Source of the DNA: Phytophthora quininea
Taxonomy: Eukaryota; Oomycota; Peronosporomycetes; Peronosporales; Peronosporaceae
Direction: 5' to 3'
Assembly: GCA_011947345.1 (NCBI GenBank)
Contig: JAAVTG010000570.1
Location: 310,001-374,000 of the forward strand
Length of the DNA stretch: 64,000 bases
Both the position numbers and the translations under genes were made by a program. Each line of letters starts with the position of its first letter. The first letter of the stretch is position 1. Of the stretch, positions 10,564 through 22,365 are shown piece by piece. A model generated the notes under the pieces. The model had not been told where the DNA came from and searched no databases. It worked only from the letters and a program-made list of their open reading frames with translations.

Positions 10564-11628
10564 TCGAGTGCCTGCGGATTAATTGCTGGTTGATCGTGTG
10601 CATTCAAAGCGGCCGGCCGTTGCGACAGTTGCTGTGATTGGCTGGATAGGCGTCTTAAATTCGAGCGGATCCGTCGATTGAGCTGAAGGTTACGTTTTCG
10701 GGGTACGCTGCGCGTTTCTAGGCGGCCATTTGGCGCGTCACGTGGTGCGTCAGCATCTCAAGCTGGTCATGTGACAGTCGAGGTCTGTCTCGCCATCAAC
10801 TAATTGAAGCTGTAGTCCATGGGTTTCCCCTGCGCTACAGCTCGCACTTGGGGACGTTTGGAGCAGCGTCGGCACCACACACCGACACCAGCGACAGCTC
10901 CAGCGACTCGTGCTGAGCTGTGCGCTTGTCAACAATGAGCACAGCTTGAAGCGAACGTTCAGTCAAACCAAGAGGCCCCGCATTTGCCGACTTGCGGTCT
11001 CTGCATCATTCGAGACTGGCAATTGAGCACGACCGCCGGGATGGCTGTCGAGCAGGACAACAGCACCGCCGGAAGTGCTCCGAATGCCCTCGCGCAGACG
11101 ACAGAGCGAGATTCGCTGAGGCGGAAGCTGTAGGCTGCGTCTCGAAGTTGGCCAGGTGAACTGTGCCAGCACGTGCCTGTCACCAGTCGAGCCAACACAA
11201 ACTACACGCCAGGAACGGGCGAAACGGGCGCCACGCGAGTCAATCGAGCGGTTCAAATGGCGATCCAGATGCTGTCAAGCCACGTAACGCTTTGGCCATC
11301 GTAGCATGTCCTGCAGATGCGGTCGCGGCCCATGTTGCTCGCGTTATGCAGCTAGACCGAGTCCGCGCCTCTGCTTCCAGAGAGCTCGCTCGCCTCGGAT
11401 TGCTGGACGAGTATCACGCCGAGTCAGAGAAACGCGCCGCAATTTCTGCTTGGATAGCGTGCCGCGGCCCATCCCCACCATCCTTTGTCCAAATAAAAAC
11501 GAGTATCCGAAATTAAGTGCACCCGCCAGCCAATCACCAGCCAGAAAAACTCAGGATCCAGCTCGCAGACAGTCGCAGACAGACAGGAAACAATTAATCG
11601 GATGCGAGACGCTCTCGAGCTCATTCTG
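10564..11628. promoter_or_regulatory. Shared bidirectional spacer of MIP pair A
   Basis: About 1.07 kb between two opposed core promoters. The same spacer occurs inverted at 21122-22175 and 30388-31437. Unlike the flanking genes it is not itself palindromic: one end carries GGCCGGCC and the other a GGATCC-containing stretch. The open frames inside (such as 10963-11256) are conserved only because the whole block is duplicated, so I do not call genes here. It probably acts as a bidirectional upstream region. Confidence 0.5.
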
Positions 11629-11643
11629 CATTTCACCAGCTAC
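11629..11643 (+). promoter_or_regulatory. Perfect Inr/FPR core promoter of MIP gene 6
   Basis: GCTCATTCTGCATTT, mirror copy of the site at 10549-10563, about 165 nt before the ATG at 11809. Confidence 0.7.
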
Positions 11644-11808
11644 TGGCCAAGCAACGACTACAACTACAATCACTACCACTACAACTGTACTGGTCGGCTA
11701 CCCGCTGCATCCACCGCTGTAGTCTTCCAGTCGCACCCACAACACAAGTCAAGTCAAGCCTACAACCACAGACCAAAAACAACAAAGACAACAAAGACAA
11801 CAAAGACA

Positions 11809-12726
11809 ATGGCTGCAACCTCCGCACAAACCCCCGCCGCCGACCTCGAGAGCGGCTACGTGGTGATGCCCACCACCCCCAAGACCGACGCCCCCGTCGC
11901 CTTCCAGCTGCCGTCGCCTGCCAAGCAGTCGGGCCTCGCCCGCTTCTCCACCCAGAGCGTGCACCTCCGAGAGTGTCTGGCCGAGTTCCTCGGCACCTTC
12001 GTCATGATCGTCTTCGGCATGGGCGTCAACAACCAAGTCGTGAACTCCAAGGACGCCAACGGCACGTGGCTCAGCATCAACATGTGCTGGGGCATCGGCG
12101 TGCTCATCGGCGTCTACTGCTCCGAGGGCATCTCCGGCGCCAACCTCAACACGGCCGTGACACTGGCCCACTGCGTGTACGGTCGTCTGCCGTGGTGGAA
12201 GGCGCCCGGTTACATGATCTCGCAGGTGATCGGCGCCTTCCTCGGCGCCTTCGTCATCTACGTCATGCAGTACCAGAACCTGAATGTGGTGGACCCGGAC
12301 CGCGAGACCACGCAGAGCAGCTTCTCGACGTACCCGAGCGACCAGATCTCCAACTACACGGCCTTCTACACCGAGTTCATCGGCACGGCCATGCTGGTGC
12401 TGAGCATCTACGCCATCACGGACAAGCGCAACCGTCCGGCGGGCCCCGTCGGCGCACCGTTCGCGTTTGCGTTGATGATCATGGCGCTGGGCATGGCGTT
12501 CGGCATGAACACTGGCTACGCTGTGAACCCTGCGCGTGACTTGGGTCCTCGGCTGTTCACGTTCTGCGCCGGGTGGGGCTCCAAGGTGTTCACGACACGC
12601 AACTACTACTTCTGGATCCCGCTGGTGGCGGACTCTCTGGGCGGCGTTGCCGGCGCCGGTCTGTACCGCCTGTGCGTGGAGATCCACCACCCGCAGGAGC
12701 CGCTGCCGCTGCCGCTGCCTCAGTGA
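11809..12726 (+). CDS. MIP family aquaglyceroporin 6 (pair A, plus; intact)
   Basis: Intact 305-residue reading frame from the ATG at 11809. Six membrane segments; N-terminal tail with LESGYVVMPTTPK; GANLNTAV first box; GYAVNPARDLGPR second box; end EPLPLPLPQ. Aligned by eye with E. coli GlpF, the selectivity-filter positions read W (NGTWLS), G (AFGMN), Y (TGYAV) and R (NPAR), an aquaglyceroporin-like set. The in-frame region upstream to 11602 is the transcribed leader, not protein. Core identical to its divergent partner at 9466, including the IGAFLGAF segment. Confidence 0.93.
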   Translation: MAATSAQTPAADLESGYVVMPTTPKTDAPVAFQLPSPAKQSGLARFSTQSVHLRECLAEFLGTFVMIVFGMGVNNQVVNSKDANGTWLSINMCWGIGVLIGVYCSEGISGANLNTAVTLAHCVYGRLPWWKAPGYMISQVIGAFLGAFVIYVMQYQNLNVVDPDRETTQSSFSTYPSDQISNYTAFYTEFIGTAMLVLSIYAITDKRNRPAGPVGAPFAFALMIMALGMAFGMNTGYAVNPARDLGPRLFTFCAGWGSKVFTTRNYYFWIPLVADSLGGVAGAGLYRLCVEIHHPQEPLPLPLPQ

Positions 12727-12873
12727 GGTCGACGACACTGCGAGTGAGTCCCGATAGAGTGTACAATAGCGATCGGTGTCAATTCAATAGAGTAAATTAT
12801 CCTATCCGCGACGTTGGTGCTTGGTTCTGTGGGTGTTGTAGACGTGATTCCTTCAGAAAGCGAGGTCGAGTCC

Positions 12874-13077
12874 CTACGTTGTAGTTGTTCGCTCTGGTGG
12901 GTAGCTCCTCAACAACCTTGAGACGATGCTGGTCAAGTCGTGTTGATACTCTGGCGGCGGTGATTCACCGCGATGAAAACGTCGCAGAACCGCGCTTGGT
13001 GGAGGTTCACCTGGAAGATCTGCCACACCACGAAATTCGTCGCGATCCCGTAAACGCACTCGCTGGGAGGTGGAGTC
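12874..13077 (-). pseudogene. C-terminal fragment of gene X, cut by the gypsy insertion
   Basis: Continuation of the gene X sequence whose main part is at 18820-19725. The reverse strand contains ATNFVVWQIFQVN and HQARFCDVFIAVNHRR in one frame, also present at the end of the uninterrupted copy near 24500-24600. The gypsy 5' LTR starts at 13078, directly after the target duplication GAGTC (13073-13077). Confidence 0.55.
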
Positions 13078-13342
13078 TGTTGTCGCCGTGGCAACACTGT
13101 GAGGTTGTAGATGGGATCAAGCCCAGCAACAACTTCACTGCAGAGGAAACGAAAAACAAGCACAGACGGTTAGACCCGCAGACGGTTGCTGCAAACACAG
13201 ACGGTTGTGGCAACTACGGACATGCACTAACCGTCCACAAAGCCTCCAGAACATGCACATCGAAGAAGAGCAGCTAGTGCAGGAGCTAAGGAACTGCTCA
13301 ATACATTATCACTTCTACATTTTCCATTTGGGAGCCATAACA
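13078..13342 (+). repeat. 5' LTR of the gypsy element
   Basis: 265 bp, TG...CA ends (TGTTGTCGCC...CCATAACA). Contains a repeated CAGACGGTT motif (three times). Confidence 0.93.
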
Positions 13343-13415
13343 AAGAATTCTTTAGCTGGATAGCTACCAGCATGGAAGACCGCGACGACGCGATGGCGGC
13401 AGTCCCGGCCGGGGA

Positions 13416-15135
13416 ATGCCTATCGCCGTCTACCCTCCACTTCCACCGCGATCTGAACGTGAATTGCGACTGATGCAAGAAACAACCACGCGGACGGCAG
13501 TCATTCAACGGGGTGAGACAAATCGTCAAGTGGAAGCCCTGGCCCAACACGCTGCTGCCGCGCATCAACGGAATGCGGAGCAGATTGGCCAGGTCCAGCT
13601 TCAGCAAGATCGACTTGCTGCTCAAACTTCAGAATATCTGCAAGCACAACATGACCGTCAGGCCGCGCTGATGGAACAGCAGAATGAGATGCGTCGTCAA
13701 ATGGACGAGCATCGCAGATACCTGGAAGAGCAATACCAGATACTCAAGGAGGCTGAACAAGCTGTTGGTCTTCAAGGACAGAGGCTTGAAAGCTTAGCTG
13801 AAGCTGTTCAACCACACTTACAAACCCGCTGGGGTGCGTTTGCTCAAGGAGCCGAGCAAGCAGCTAATGGACGAGTGTCAGAAGCTGCGGCAGTCACTGT
13901 GGCTGCAGGGACAAGCCTCCCAGTGCCTCCGATTTATCGGGGAAGCTCTAAAAAGAGAAGCGAGAGTTCATGGACAGCTACGCGATTTACACGAGACGCA
14001 TAAAGGCGTTGAACCAAGGAACGCAGGCTAAGTTTTTGTGATGCCAATCAGTGCGTGCATCGAGCAAGGCACATTGGTGAGGATCTGTGATTTTGAGCTT
14101 TTCAAGGCAGAGAAGGACATCACAGAGGATGAGTGGAAGAACTATTTTCTGTCGGCGCGCAATCCAGACAACACGGCGTATAAGACGCTGGAAAAGGAAG
14201 TGAGGACGCTTTGCATGAACACCGAGTTGCAAGATGCGGAATCACGATTGTCTCGACTCATGGCGGAGTTTTACGAGATACTGGACAGCCTCAACATGGA
14301 GGATGTCGTCCACACCGAGCCAAAGAAGGTGGTTGGATATCTCGTCGACGCTTTGAGACCGCCAGCGTTTAAAGCAGCCGTGAAAGACCAGCTGAGTAAA
14401 CAGTGTCACAAGACAATCAAATCGAACGTTGCGGTGTTTTTGAAGTGGCTTCGTGGTAAATTGGATGATTTCATGAGATTCGAGGCCCATATTTCAGCTT
14501 ACCCGCATACCAAGGGTGGCGGTAAACCTGCGGCATTGCCCAAGAAGGGATTTGGTGGAGCACCCAGTACAACTAAGCCGCGACCGACGACCGATGATCA
14601 CTCGGACAAGACCACTAAGAAGCCGAAACCAAAATCAACTGGTGATCGACCGCCAAAGAAATGCTTCAAGTGCGGTGATCCGACACACGGTGTGTTTCAG
14701 TGCCCCAACGTTGCAAGTCCCACAGAAGCTAAGGAGATTTATGAGGCAACTACGGGGAAAAAGGTGATAAAACCTGTTTTGGCGGTGGCACCAGTCGACT
14801 CAAAGAGAGCGGCGTCGGCATCGCCTCTCCCTTGCATGGTCATGGACATGGTGAATACCGAGATTACTCCAGACAGCGCAGCAGAAGTATCTCTTGTGAC
14901 AACAAAATTGCTGAAGCAATTAACTGCAAAAGGATTGTGGATTAACCAGCAGGAAACCACTGAAGGATCCGCTATTGAGGGAGTTGGAGACAGCCCGGTA
15001 CCCGTGAAGGGCAAAGTTAAGCTCGATTTGCGGTTTTCGACTCCAGGAGGGTCACTAATACTCCGAAACGTGATTTTCTGGGTGACGGAAGGAAATCTAC
15101 CGATTGGTGTAGGAGATTTACTAATGTCAAAGTGA
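13416..15135 (+). CDS. Gypsy gag and protease region (frame breaks)
   Basis: The first part (13416 on) is Gln/Glu-rich and probably coiled-coil (many QxxL/ExQ repeats). The capsid-like region follows after 14038. A CCHC zinc knuckle (CFKCGDPTHGVFQC) lies near 14660-14705, and TPDSAAEVS near 14870 resembles the D-S/T-A/G catalytic motif of retropepsins. The frame changes at AAAAA (13950-13954) and TTTTT (14033-14037); loss of one base at each would explain both. The stop at 15133-15135 precedes the pol region and may also reflect an indel. Confidence 0.75.
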
Positions 15136-15298
15136 ATTATGGGTCGTTTGGGGTATAGTCCTAAAAACTACTAGCGGCGGCACAACAAGTAAGTGCGGAG
15201 TGGGATATGGGCGACGTGGATGACAGCCCAAGCGAGGGAGTTGCAAGCGTTCTAGCCTTTTCTGATGGAAAGAACAACCACCGCAAACCGACGAGGAA

Positions 15299-18200
15299 GT
15301 GGCATTGCGGGAAGATGAAGAGCGAGCATGCTTCCCTGTTTTTGATGTGGATCGCGATAAGGAACAGGAAGAAATTAAAGCCATTCTTCTCGAGAAGATT
15401 GACGAAGCACGACAACTTGGAGCTACTCCTGAGTTTCTGAAGGAGCTGGAAAGCATTTTAATGCAGTTCATTGATGTCTTTCGGATTGTTATCGGCCGTG
15501 ACCCACCGGTGGATATGCCTCCAATGGAGGTGACCTTGAAACCTGGCGCAACGCCAGTGAAGTGTAAAGCACGCAGGTATTCTCCGGTGCATCGTGCATT
15601 TCTAAAGAAGCATATCGACGCGCTTATTACGGCTGGTCTGTGCTACAGGAACCCGAAGAGCCGATGGAGTTCACCCCACATGTCGTAAACAAGCAAGAAA
15701 TAGCAGATCATCGTATGACAGTGGATGTTCGAGGTGCCAATGCTTGCGTCGAGCCAATTGTTTGGCCCATGCCAATTCTGGAAACTGCTTTCGAGCAATT
15801 ACGTGGATCATCACGATATTTTGCGTTGGATTTCTTTAAAGGTTTCTGGCAGTTTGCAATGGCAACTGCGTGTCAGGAAATTTACTCGATCTTAACGGAG
15901 GAAGGGGTCATCACACCAACTCGTGTGCTCATGGGGGCACAAATAGTGTTGCCTATGTACAATCCACAGTTCAGCTAATGTTCGATGAACTCTTTAACAA
16001 CGGATTAATGATTTGGATTGATGACTTACTGGGGTATGATGACAGCGACGACAAATTACTCCGTTTGCTGAAAAAGTTCTCAGTATCTGTTTGGACAAAG
16101 GGCTCAAACTGAATCCTAAGAAGTGCAGCTTTTACTTGCGAGAAGCTTTGTGGTGCGGACGCGTTGTATCCAGTGAAGGTGTTAAACACGATCCAGCGAG
16201 AATTGACGCACTTGTGAACCTCCCTCCACCAACAACGGGTCAGGAATTACAGCAGTTTGTCTGTGCGCTAAACTGGATGCGCTCTTCGCTGCCAGCGTTT
16301 AACAAGCTGATCGAGCCGCTGGTGAAAGTCATGGAAAGAGTGTATGAGCGTGCTGGAAGTCGCAAGAAAACCCGGGTACGAGCCGTCAAACTATCCGATG
16401 TGGAGTGGGGTGACGATGAAATCACCGGTTTGAATCGATGCAAAGAAGCACTTCAAAGTGCGTTACTGTTGGCCCATCCAGACCCGAACAAACGTGTTTC
16501 GGTGTACACGGATACTAGTGATGAACACTGGGGGCAGTAATTACACAAATTCCAAGTGATCAAGCCAATCGGCCGCTAAGTGAACAAGAACATGAGCCTC
16601 TGATGATGCTAAGTGGATCTTTTTCGGGTGCAGCACAGCACTGGGCCATTGTGGAAAAAGAGGCCTACGCAATTGTGGAGACCTGCAGGCGAGCTGATTA
16701 CCTGCTGTACCGAGAGGATGGTTTCGATCTGTTTACAGACCATCGCAACTTACGCTACATTTTCGATCCACAGAGTGTAGTGAGTACAGTGCCGAAATAT
16801 ACAGCCGATAAGCTGCATCGGTGGGCTATTATCTTGATGGCGTACAACTACAGAATTCACGACATCACAGGGGAAGAGAATGTATGGGCTGATCTTTCGT
16901 CAAGATGGGGATCAACTTTAAAGAGTATCTGTGCGATTCGACTGGTTTCGCTACCTCTATCACCACAACTAGATGAACAGTTTGAATGGCCTACGGTAGC
17001 GGAGTTTGTGGCGGTGCAGAGTTCGGCACAACCACCTCCAGGATTCGACCGATCGGACTCGGACGCACTGTGGAGGAGCCCCGAAGGAAAAATCTGGATT
17101 CCCGATGATGCTGTTGACATGCAAATTCGAACGTGCATCGTGGGGCATTTTGGCGTTGCTGGACATCGAGACAGTGAAGTAACCATGAAACAGATCAGTG
17201 AACACTATGTGTGGAAAGATATGAAGCAGGACATCGAGCATTTTGTACAGCGGTGCCTGCATTGCGCCAGTACGTTGGGTGGCCCACCTCAGCAGCGTTT
17301 GCTAGGTGAGGCAATGCACACTGAACACCCTAACGAACTTATTCACCGGGACTTTTTGTACATGGGGAAAGTGACACAGGTGACACTTACGTTCTAGTCA
17401 TCAAGGACGATGCATCGAAATTCGTGTGGCTTGTTCCGTGCAAGGCTGCAGATGCGGACGCTACTTTCTCTACACTGATGGACTGGTTTTCATCGTTTGG
17501 AGTCTGCCGAACCTGGGTTTCAGATCAAGGTTCACACTTTAAGAACAAGACGATTGAAGCATTACAAGCATGCCTTGGGAGCCCACCATCATTTCACCAC
17601 CGCCAGGTGCCCATGGGCGAATGGCACGGTGGAGGTGGTGATGCGCGAAACCTTGCGCTGTTGTCGAGCACTTTTGTCGGAATGGAGATTGCAGACAAAA
17701 GAATGGCCGCGGGTCATAAAAATCGTGCAAATGGTGTTAAATAACACACCCTCACCAGCTCTCGGCGGCGTGGCGCCGATAACAGCAATGACAGGCCTTA
17801 AAGCAATGAGTCCGGCTGATCATCTCGCTGTTCCAGGACACATCAAAACTACGACCTTGAGCGAACTACAAGCAGCACAGCGCTCGCACATCGATCGACT
17901 CCAGAAGGCTCTAACAGAGATGCATAAGAGTACGAGCAAGGCCAACGCGGCCACCAGAGCTGCTGGGCGCAAAGCCCACAGCAAGAAGAAGAGTGTAGCC
18001 ATGGTTCAATTCGAGGTCGGAGATTTCGTCCTCTACGCGGATGTTTGGCAGCATACACGCAGTAAACTGCGCGTTAAGTGGTGTGGTCCGGCCCAGGTAG
18101 TGGCGACCGTGTCAAATTGGATTTTGAAATCCAAAACCTTATCACAGGACAACGAAAAGAAGCACACGCAAGTCGACTCAAGTTCTATGCAGACTCGACT

Positions 18201-18473
18201 TTAAACGTGACAGAAGACCTCTTGCTGCATATTGCCCACAACAGCGAAGGGCATGTAGTGGATTCGTTGCTCGAAGTGCGATACAACACCAAGGAGAAAC
18301 GGCACGAAATCAAGGTGCATTGGCGCGGTCTCGACAACATTGAAGATTCGTGGGAGCCGGCAGATGCACTGTTGGAAGATGTTCCAACCGCAGTGAAAGC
18401 TTTCGTCCGCGATCACGACACCAAGACTACTGTCAAGGCGATGCGCAAGGCGCTAAATATCAAGGTTGTCTAG
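15299..18473 (+). CDS. Gypsy pol: RT, RNase H, integrase, chromodomain (several frame breaks)
   Basis: The reverse transcriptase begins around 15540. FALDFFKGFWQF is the first catalytic segment and IWIDDLLG (about 16010) the YxDD-like active site. RNase H motifs follow, with VYTDTS near 16503 and FTDHRNL near 16733. The integrase has an HxnHxnCxxC zinc-binding region (17150-17270) and core segments such as VSDQGSHFKN (about 17520). A C-terminal chromodomain (HEIKVHWRGL, 18305 on) includes an EDSWEP motif and the frame ends at 18473. At least five frame changes occur (near 15660, 15930, 16090, 17390, 17570), so as read the element cannot make a full polyprotein. Confidence 0.8.
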
Positions 18474-18555
18474 TAGACGAGCAAGACACGGGAACCAGCA
18501 GCGCACCGGGACGCTGCATGCATATCAAACGCGAGGAAAGTCTTTGGAGGGGAAG

Positions 18556-18819
18556 TGTTGTCGCCGTGGCAACACTGTGAGGTTGTAGATGGGATCAAGC
18601 CCAGCAACAACTTCACTGCAGAGGAAACGAAAAACAAGCACAGACGGTTAGACCCGCAGACGGTTGCTGCAAACACAGACGGTTGTGGCAACTACGGACA
18701 TGCACTAACCGTCCACAAAGCCTCCAGAACATGCATATCGAAGAAGAGCAGCTAGTGCAGGAGTTAAGGAACTGCTCAATACATTATCACTTCTACATTT
18801 CCATTTGGGAGCCATAACA
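18556..18819 (+). repeat. 3' LTR of the gypsy element
   Basis: 264 bp, almost identical to 13078-13342; followed at once by the target duplication GAGTC (18820-18824). Confidence 0.93.
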
Positions 18820-19725
18820 GAGTCCTGTTCGAGAAGGTCGCTCAAGAGGGTCTCGGTACCCAGCACCCCCGGGCGACCCCTTTGCTGAAGCAGCCCTCTC
18901 CGCGCTTGCAATGAACGACGGCCATCTTCTTGACCCACCACTCGACAGCAGCCAGTCCGCGTGGACACTTGTTCCCAGTTCCGGGCTATTCACCTCCACG
19001 TCGACATCAGCTTCCACACCGTCGGGCGCTGCGAACCTGACGGTCAGGTCGATCATCTCGGCCACCACCAGCTCCTTGCTCTCGAGCAAATTGTTGGCTC
19101 CAGTCTTCAGAATGACCCCGACGATGTGGTGCAGAACGTCAACCGACTGCTCTGAGATGGGAGAGTGGGGCAACTTCAGGTGCTCCAGACCTCCTCGTTT
19201 GTCCGAGTAGAGCTCACTGAGGTTTCCGACCCAGTCCAAGCCCCCGAAAGCGGCGCTTTGCGAACGTTTGTCACCGACTTTGGGGTCGGAAGCCTGCATC
19301 TCGCCATTTAGAAAGCGCAGGCGTTGCATCCGCTCCGACCGGGACATAATCGTCTTGGACGGCGCGAGCCAGAGCGGTGGGGTCGAGACTGGAGCACTCA
19401 TACCAACGGGGTGGTTTTCAGGCTCGACCACTTGGACCGACAGAGCCGAAACCATGCGCTTCAATGCCGAGCAGATGACCAGGTCGCATCCGACGTGCGA
19501 GAGGTCGACGTCTTGGGTGCTCGCGACTGCAGCAACGGCTGCGGCCATGGAAGCGAAGGCCGAAGTCATGGCCTGGAACTGGTGCTTCTTCATCTTGTGC
19601 CTTGTGCTGGACGAAGCAACTGGCAACTGGCGAGTCATCGAAGGGAAGTACGGAACTAGCTGTTCGGCCCAGTGTCGAGCCAAATGGACATGTTGAAGTA
19701 GCAAATGCACTGCAGGGGATTTCAA
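18820..19725 (-). pseudogene. Gene X copy 1 (unknown; possible Crinkler/PD-(D/E)xK-like), truncated by gypsy
   Basis: A long minus-strand frame (up to 310 residues) whose C-terminus was removed by the gypsy insertion; its literal end (CYGSQMEM) is LTR sequence. The likely original start is MKKHQFQAMTSAF. Visible segments: VDLSHVGCDLVICSALKRMV, EHLKLPHSPISEQSVDVLHH and AAPDGVEADVDVEVNSPELG. The mirror copy is at 23573. Frame changes downstream in both copies uncover pieces such as KKMAVVHCKR and FVVWQIFQVN. These recall the nuclease-like C-terminal domains of oomycete Crinkler-type proteins, but this is an inference from pattern, not a match I can verify. Probably decayed. Confidence 0.5.
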
Positions 19726-19750
19726 CTAAGCAGCCCTTCCAGTACTGGAG

Positions 19751-19816
19751 AATTCGGCTTGACGCGTAGTGGATGTCAACTAGAAGTCGATAGAGCTCAG
19801 CTCCTGCAACACCACC
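19751..19816 (-). pseudogene. MIP C-terminal fossil (left arm)
   Basis: The reverse strand encodes AELYRLLVDIHYA, the end of a MIP gene most like 32961-33716 (GFYRLLVDIHHA). Nothing else of that gene is present, so this marks an old recombination junction. Mirror copy at 23482-23547. Confidence 0.7.
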
Positions 19817-20014
19817 GTCTCAAGGTTGTTAAAGAGCCACCCACCAGAGCGAACAACTACAACGTAGGGACTCGACCTCGCTTTCTGAAGGAATCACGTC
19901 TACAACACCCACAGAACCAAGCACCAACGTCGCGGATAGGATAATTTACTCTATTGAATTGACACCGATCGCTATTGTACACTCTATCGGGACTCACTCG
20001 CAGTGTCGTCGACC

Positions 20015-20931
20015 TCACTGAGGCAGCGGCAGCGGCAGCGGCTCCTGCGGGTGGTGGATCTCCACGCACAGGCGGTACAGACCGGCGCCGGCAACGCCGC
20101 CCAGAGAGTCCGCCACCAGCGGGATCCAGAAGTAGTAGTTGCGCGTCGTGAACACCTTCGAGCCCCACCCGGCGCAGAACGTGAACAGCCGAGGACCCAA
20201 GTCACGCGCAGGGTTCACAGCGTAGCCAGTGTTCATGCCGAACGCCATGCCCAGCGCCATGATCATCAACGCAAACGCGAACGGTGCGCCGACGGGGCCC
20301 GCCGGACGGTTGCGCTTGTCCGTGATGGCGTAGATGCTCAGCACCAGCATGGCCGTGCCGATGAACTCGGTGTAGAAGGCCGTGTAGTTGGAGATCTGGT
20401 CGCTCGGGTACGTCGAGAAGCTGCTCTGCGTGGTCTCGCGGTCCGGGTCCACCACGTTCAGGTTCTGGTACTGCATGACGTAGATGACGAAGGCGCCGCA
20501 GAAGGCTCCGAGCAGCTGCGAGATCATGTAACCGGGCGCCTTCCACCACGGCAGACGACCGTACACGCAGTGGGCCAGTGTCACGGCCGTGTTGAGGTTG
20601 GCGCCAGAGATGCCCTCGGAGCAGTAGACGCCGATGAGCACGCCGATGCCCCAGCACATGTTGATGCTGAGCCACGTGCCGTTGGCGTCCTTGGAGTTCA
20701 CGACTTGGTTGTTGACGCCCATGCCGAAGACGATCATGACGAAGGTGCCGAGGAACTCGGCCAGACACTCTCGGAGGTGCACGCTCTGGGTGGAGAAGCG
20801 GGCGAGGCCCGACTGCTTGGCAGGCGACGGCAGCTGGAAGGCGACGGGGGCGTCGGTCTTGGGGTGGTGGGCATCACCACGTAGCCGCTCTCGAGGTCGG
20901 CGGCGGGGGTTTGTGCGGAGGTTGCAGCCAT
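20015..20931 (-). CDS. MIP family aquaglyceroporin 7 (pair B, minus; frameshift in C-tract)
   Basis: Start MAATSAQTPAADLESGY at 20931. The G-tract at 20861-20864 (C-tract of the TTPK codons) has four bases against five in the sister copies, which shifts the frame after MPTTP. The MIP domain from HLRECLAEFLG to EPLPLPLPQ is intact in the next frame. Carries the LLGAFCGAF segment shared with 22366, 29286, 31634, 34063 and 40753. Likely functional if the tract is a sequencing error. Confidence 0.88.
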
Positions 20932-21106
20932 TGTCTTTGTTGTCTTTGTTGTCTTTGTTGTTTTTGGTCTGTGGTTGTAGGCTTGACTTGACTTGTGTTG
21001 TGGGTGCGACTGGAAGACTACAGCGGTGGATGCAGCGGGTAGCCGACCAGTACAGTTGTAGTGGTAGTGATTGTAGTTGTAGTCGTTGCTTGGCCAGTAG
21101 CTGGTG

Positions 21107-21121
21107 AAATGCAGAATGAGC
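21107..21121 (-). promoter_or_regulatory. Inr/FPR core promoter of MIP gene 7
   Basis: Reverse strand GCTCATTCTGCATTT, identical to the pair A sites. Confidence 0.68.
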
Positions 21122-22175
21122 TCGAGAGCGTCTCGCATCCGATTAATTGTTTCCTGTCTGTCTGCGACTGTCTGCGAGCTGGATCCTGAGTTTTTCTGGC
21201 TGGTGATTGGCTGGCGGGTGCACTTAATTTCGGATACTCGTTTTTATTTGGACAAAGGATGGTGGGGATGGGCCGCGGCACGCTATCCAAGCAGAAATTG
21301 CGGCGCGTTTCTCTGACTCGGCGTGATACTCGTCCAGCAATCCGAGGCGAGCGAGCTCTCTGGAAGCAGAGGCGCGGACTCGGTCTAGCTGCATAACGCG
21401 AGCAACATGGGCCGCGACCGCATCTGCAGGACATGCTACGATGGCCAAAGCGTTACGTGGCTTGACAGCATCTGGATCGCCATTTGAACCGCTCGATTGA
21501 CTCGCGTGGCGCCCGTTTCGCCCGTTCCTGGCGTGTAGTTTGTGTTGGCTCGACTGGTGACAGGCACGTGCTGGCACAGTTCACCTGGCCAACTTCGAGA
21601 CGCAGCCTACAGCTTCCGCCTCAGCGAATCTCGCTCTGTCGTCTGCGCGAGGGCATTCGGAGCACTTCCGGCGGTGCTGTTGTCCTGCTCGACAGCCATC
21701 CCGGCGGTCGTGCTCAATTGCCAGTCTCGAATGATGCAGAGACCGCAAGTCGGCAAATGCGGGGCCTCTTGGTTTGACTGAACGTTCGCTTCAAGCTGTG
21801 CTCATTGTTGACAAGCGCACAGCTCAGCACGAGTCGCTGGAGCTGTCGCTGGTGTCGGTGTGTGGTGCCGACGCTGCTCCAAACGTCCCCAAGTGCGAGC
21901 TGTAGCGCAGGGAAACCCATGGACTACAGCTTCAATTAGTTGATGGCGAGACAGACCTCGACTGTCACATGACCAGCTTGAGATGCTGACGCACCACGTG
22001 ACGCGCCAAATGGCCGCCTAGAAACGCGCAGCGTACCCCGAAAACGTAACCTTCAGCTCAATCGACGGATCCGCTCGAATTTAAGACGCCTATCCAGCCA
22101 ATCACAGCAACTGTCGCAACGGCCGGCCGCTTTGAATGCACACGATCAACCAGCAATTAATCCGCAGGCACTCGA
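21122..22175. promoter_or_regulatory. Bidirectional spacer of MIP pair B; centre of the giant palindrome
   Basis: Same sequence as the pair A spacer but in opposite orientation, and same orientation as that of pair C. It is the unpaired loop between the two arms of the giant palindrome. No gene called. Confidence 0.55.
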
Positions 22176-22190
22176 GCTCATTCTGCATTT
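22176..22190 (+). promoter_or_regulatory. Inr/FPR core promoter of MIP gene 8
   Basis: GCTCATTCTGCATTT, about 175 nt before the ATG at 22366. Confidence 0.68.
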
Positions 22191-22365
22191 CACCAGCTAC
22201 TGGCCAAGCAACGACTACAACTACAATCACTACCACTACAACTGTACTGGTCGGCTACCCGCTGCATCCACCGCTGTAGTCTTCCAGTCGCACCCACAAC
22301 ACAAGTCAAGTCAAGCCTACAACCACAGACCAAAAACAACAAAGACAACAAAGACAACAAAGACA

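Larger units (their letters stand above)
13078..18819 (+). mobile_element. Ty3/gypsy LTR retrotransposon (chromodomain type), 5.7 kb
   Basis: Bounded by near-identical LTRs of 265 and 264 bp starting TGTTG and ending ATAACA, flanked by the 5-bp target duplication GAGTC (13073-13077 and 18820-18824). The paralogous sequence near 24470 has the empty site with a single GAGTC (reverse strand). Order: gag, protease, reverse transcriptase, RNase H, integrase, chromodomain, with a purine-rich tract (18546-18555) before the 3' LTR. The LTRs differ by only two substitutions and one T indel that I can see, so insertion was recent. Several frame breaks lie at homopolymers. Confidence 0.95.
9354..21121. 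repeat. Left arm of giant palindrome
   Basis: Read in reverse complement this stretch matches 22176-32662: MIP gene pair A against C, gene X, the 3' part of a MIP fossil and one B gene. The arm is lengthened by the gypsy element at 13078-18819. Matching starts at CAACACCCACAGAACC (9354) and runs up to the initiator of the B minus-strand gene (21121). Small differences only are seen where I compared. Confidence 0.85.

Noticed and set aside
11163..11516. A gene in the bidirectional spacer (117-codon frame, also at 21224 and 30486)
   Set aside because: Present three times only because the spacer is duplicated; no motif, and both strands are equally open.
11973..12539. A 188-codon frame inside each MIP gene, rich in Arg/His
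   Set aside because: It is the +1/+2 frame of the MIP coding sequence and is conserved only through it.
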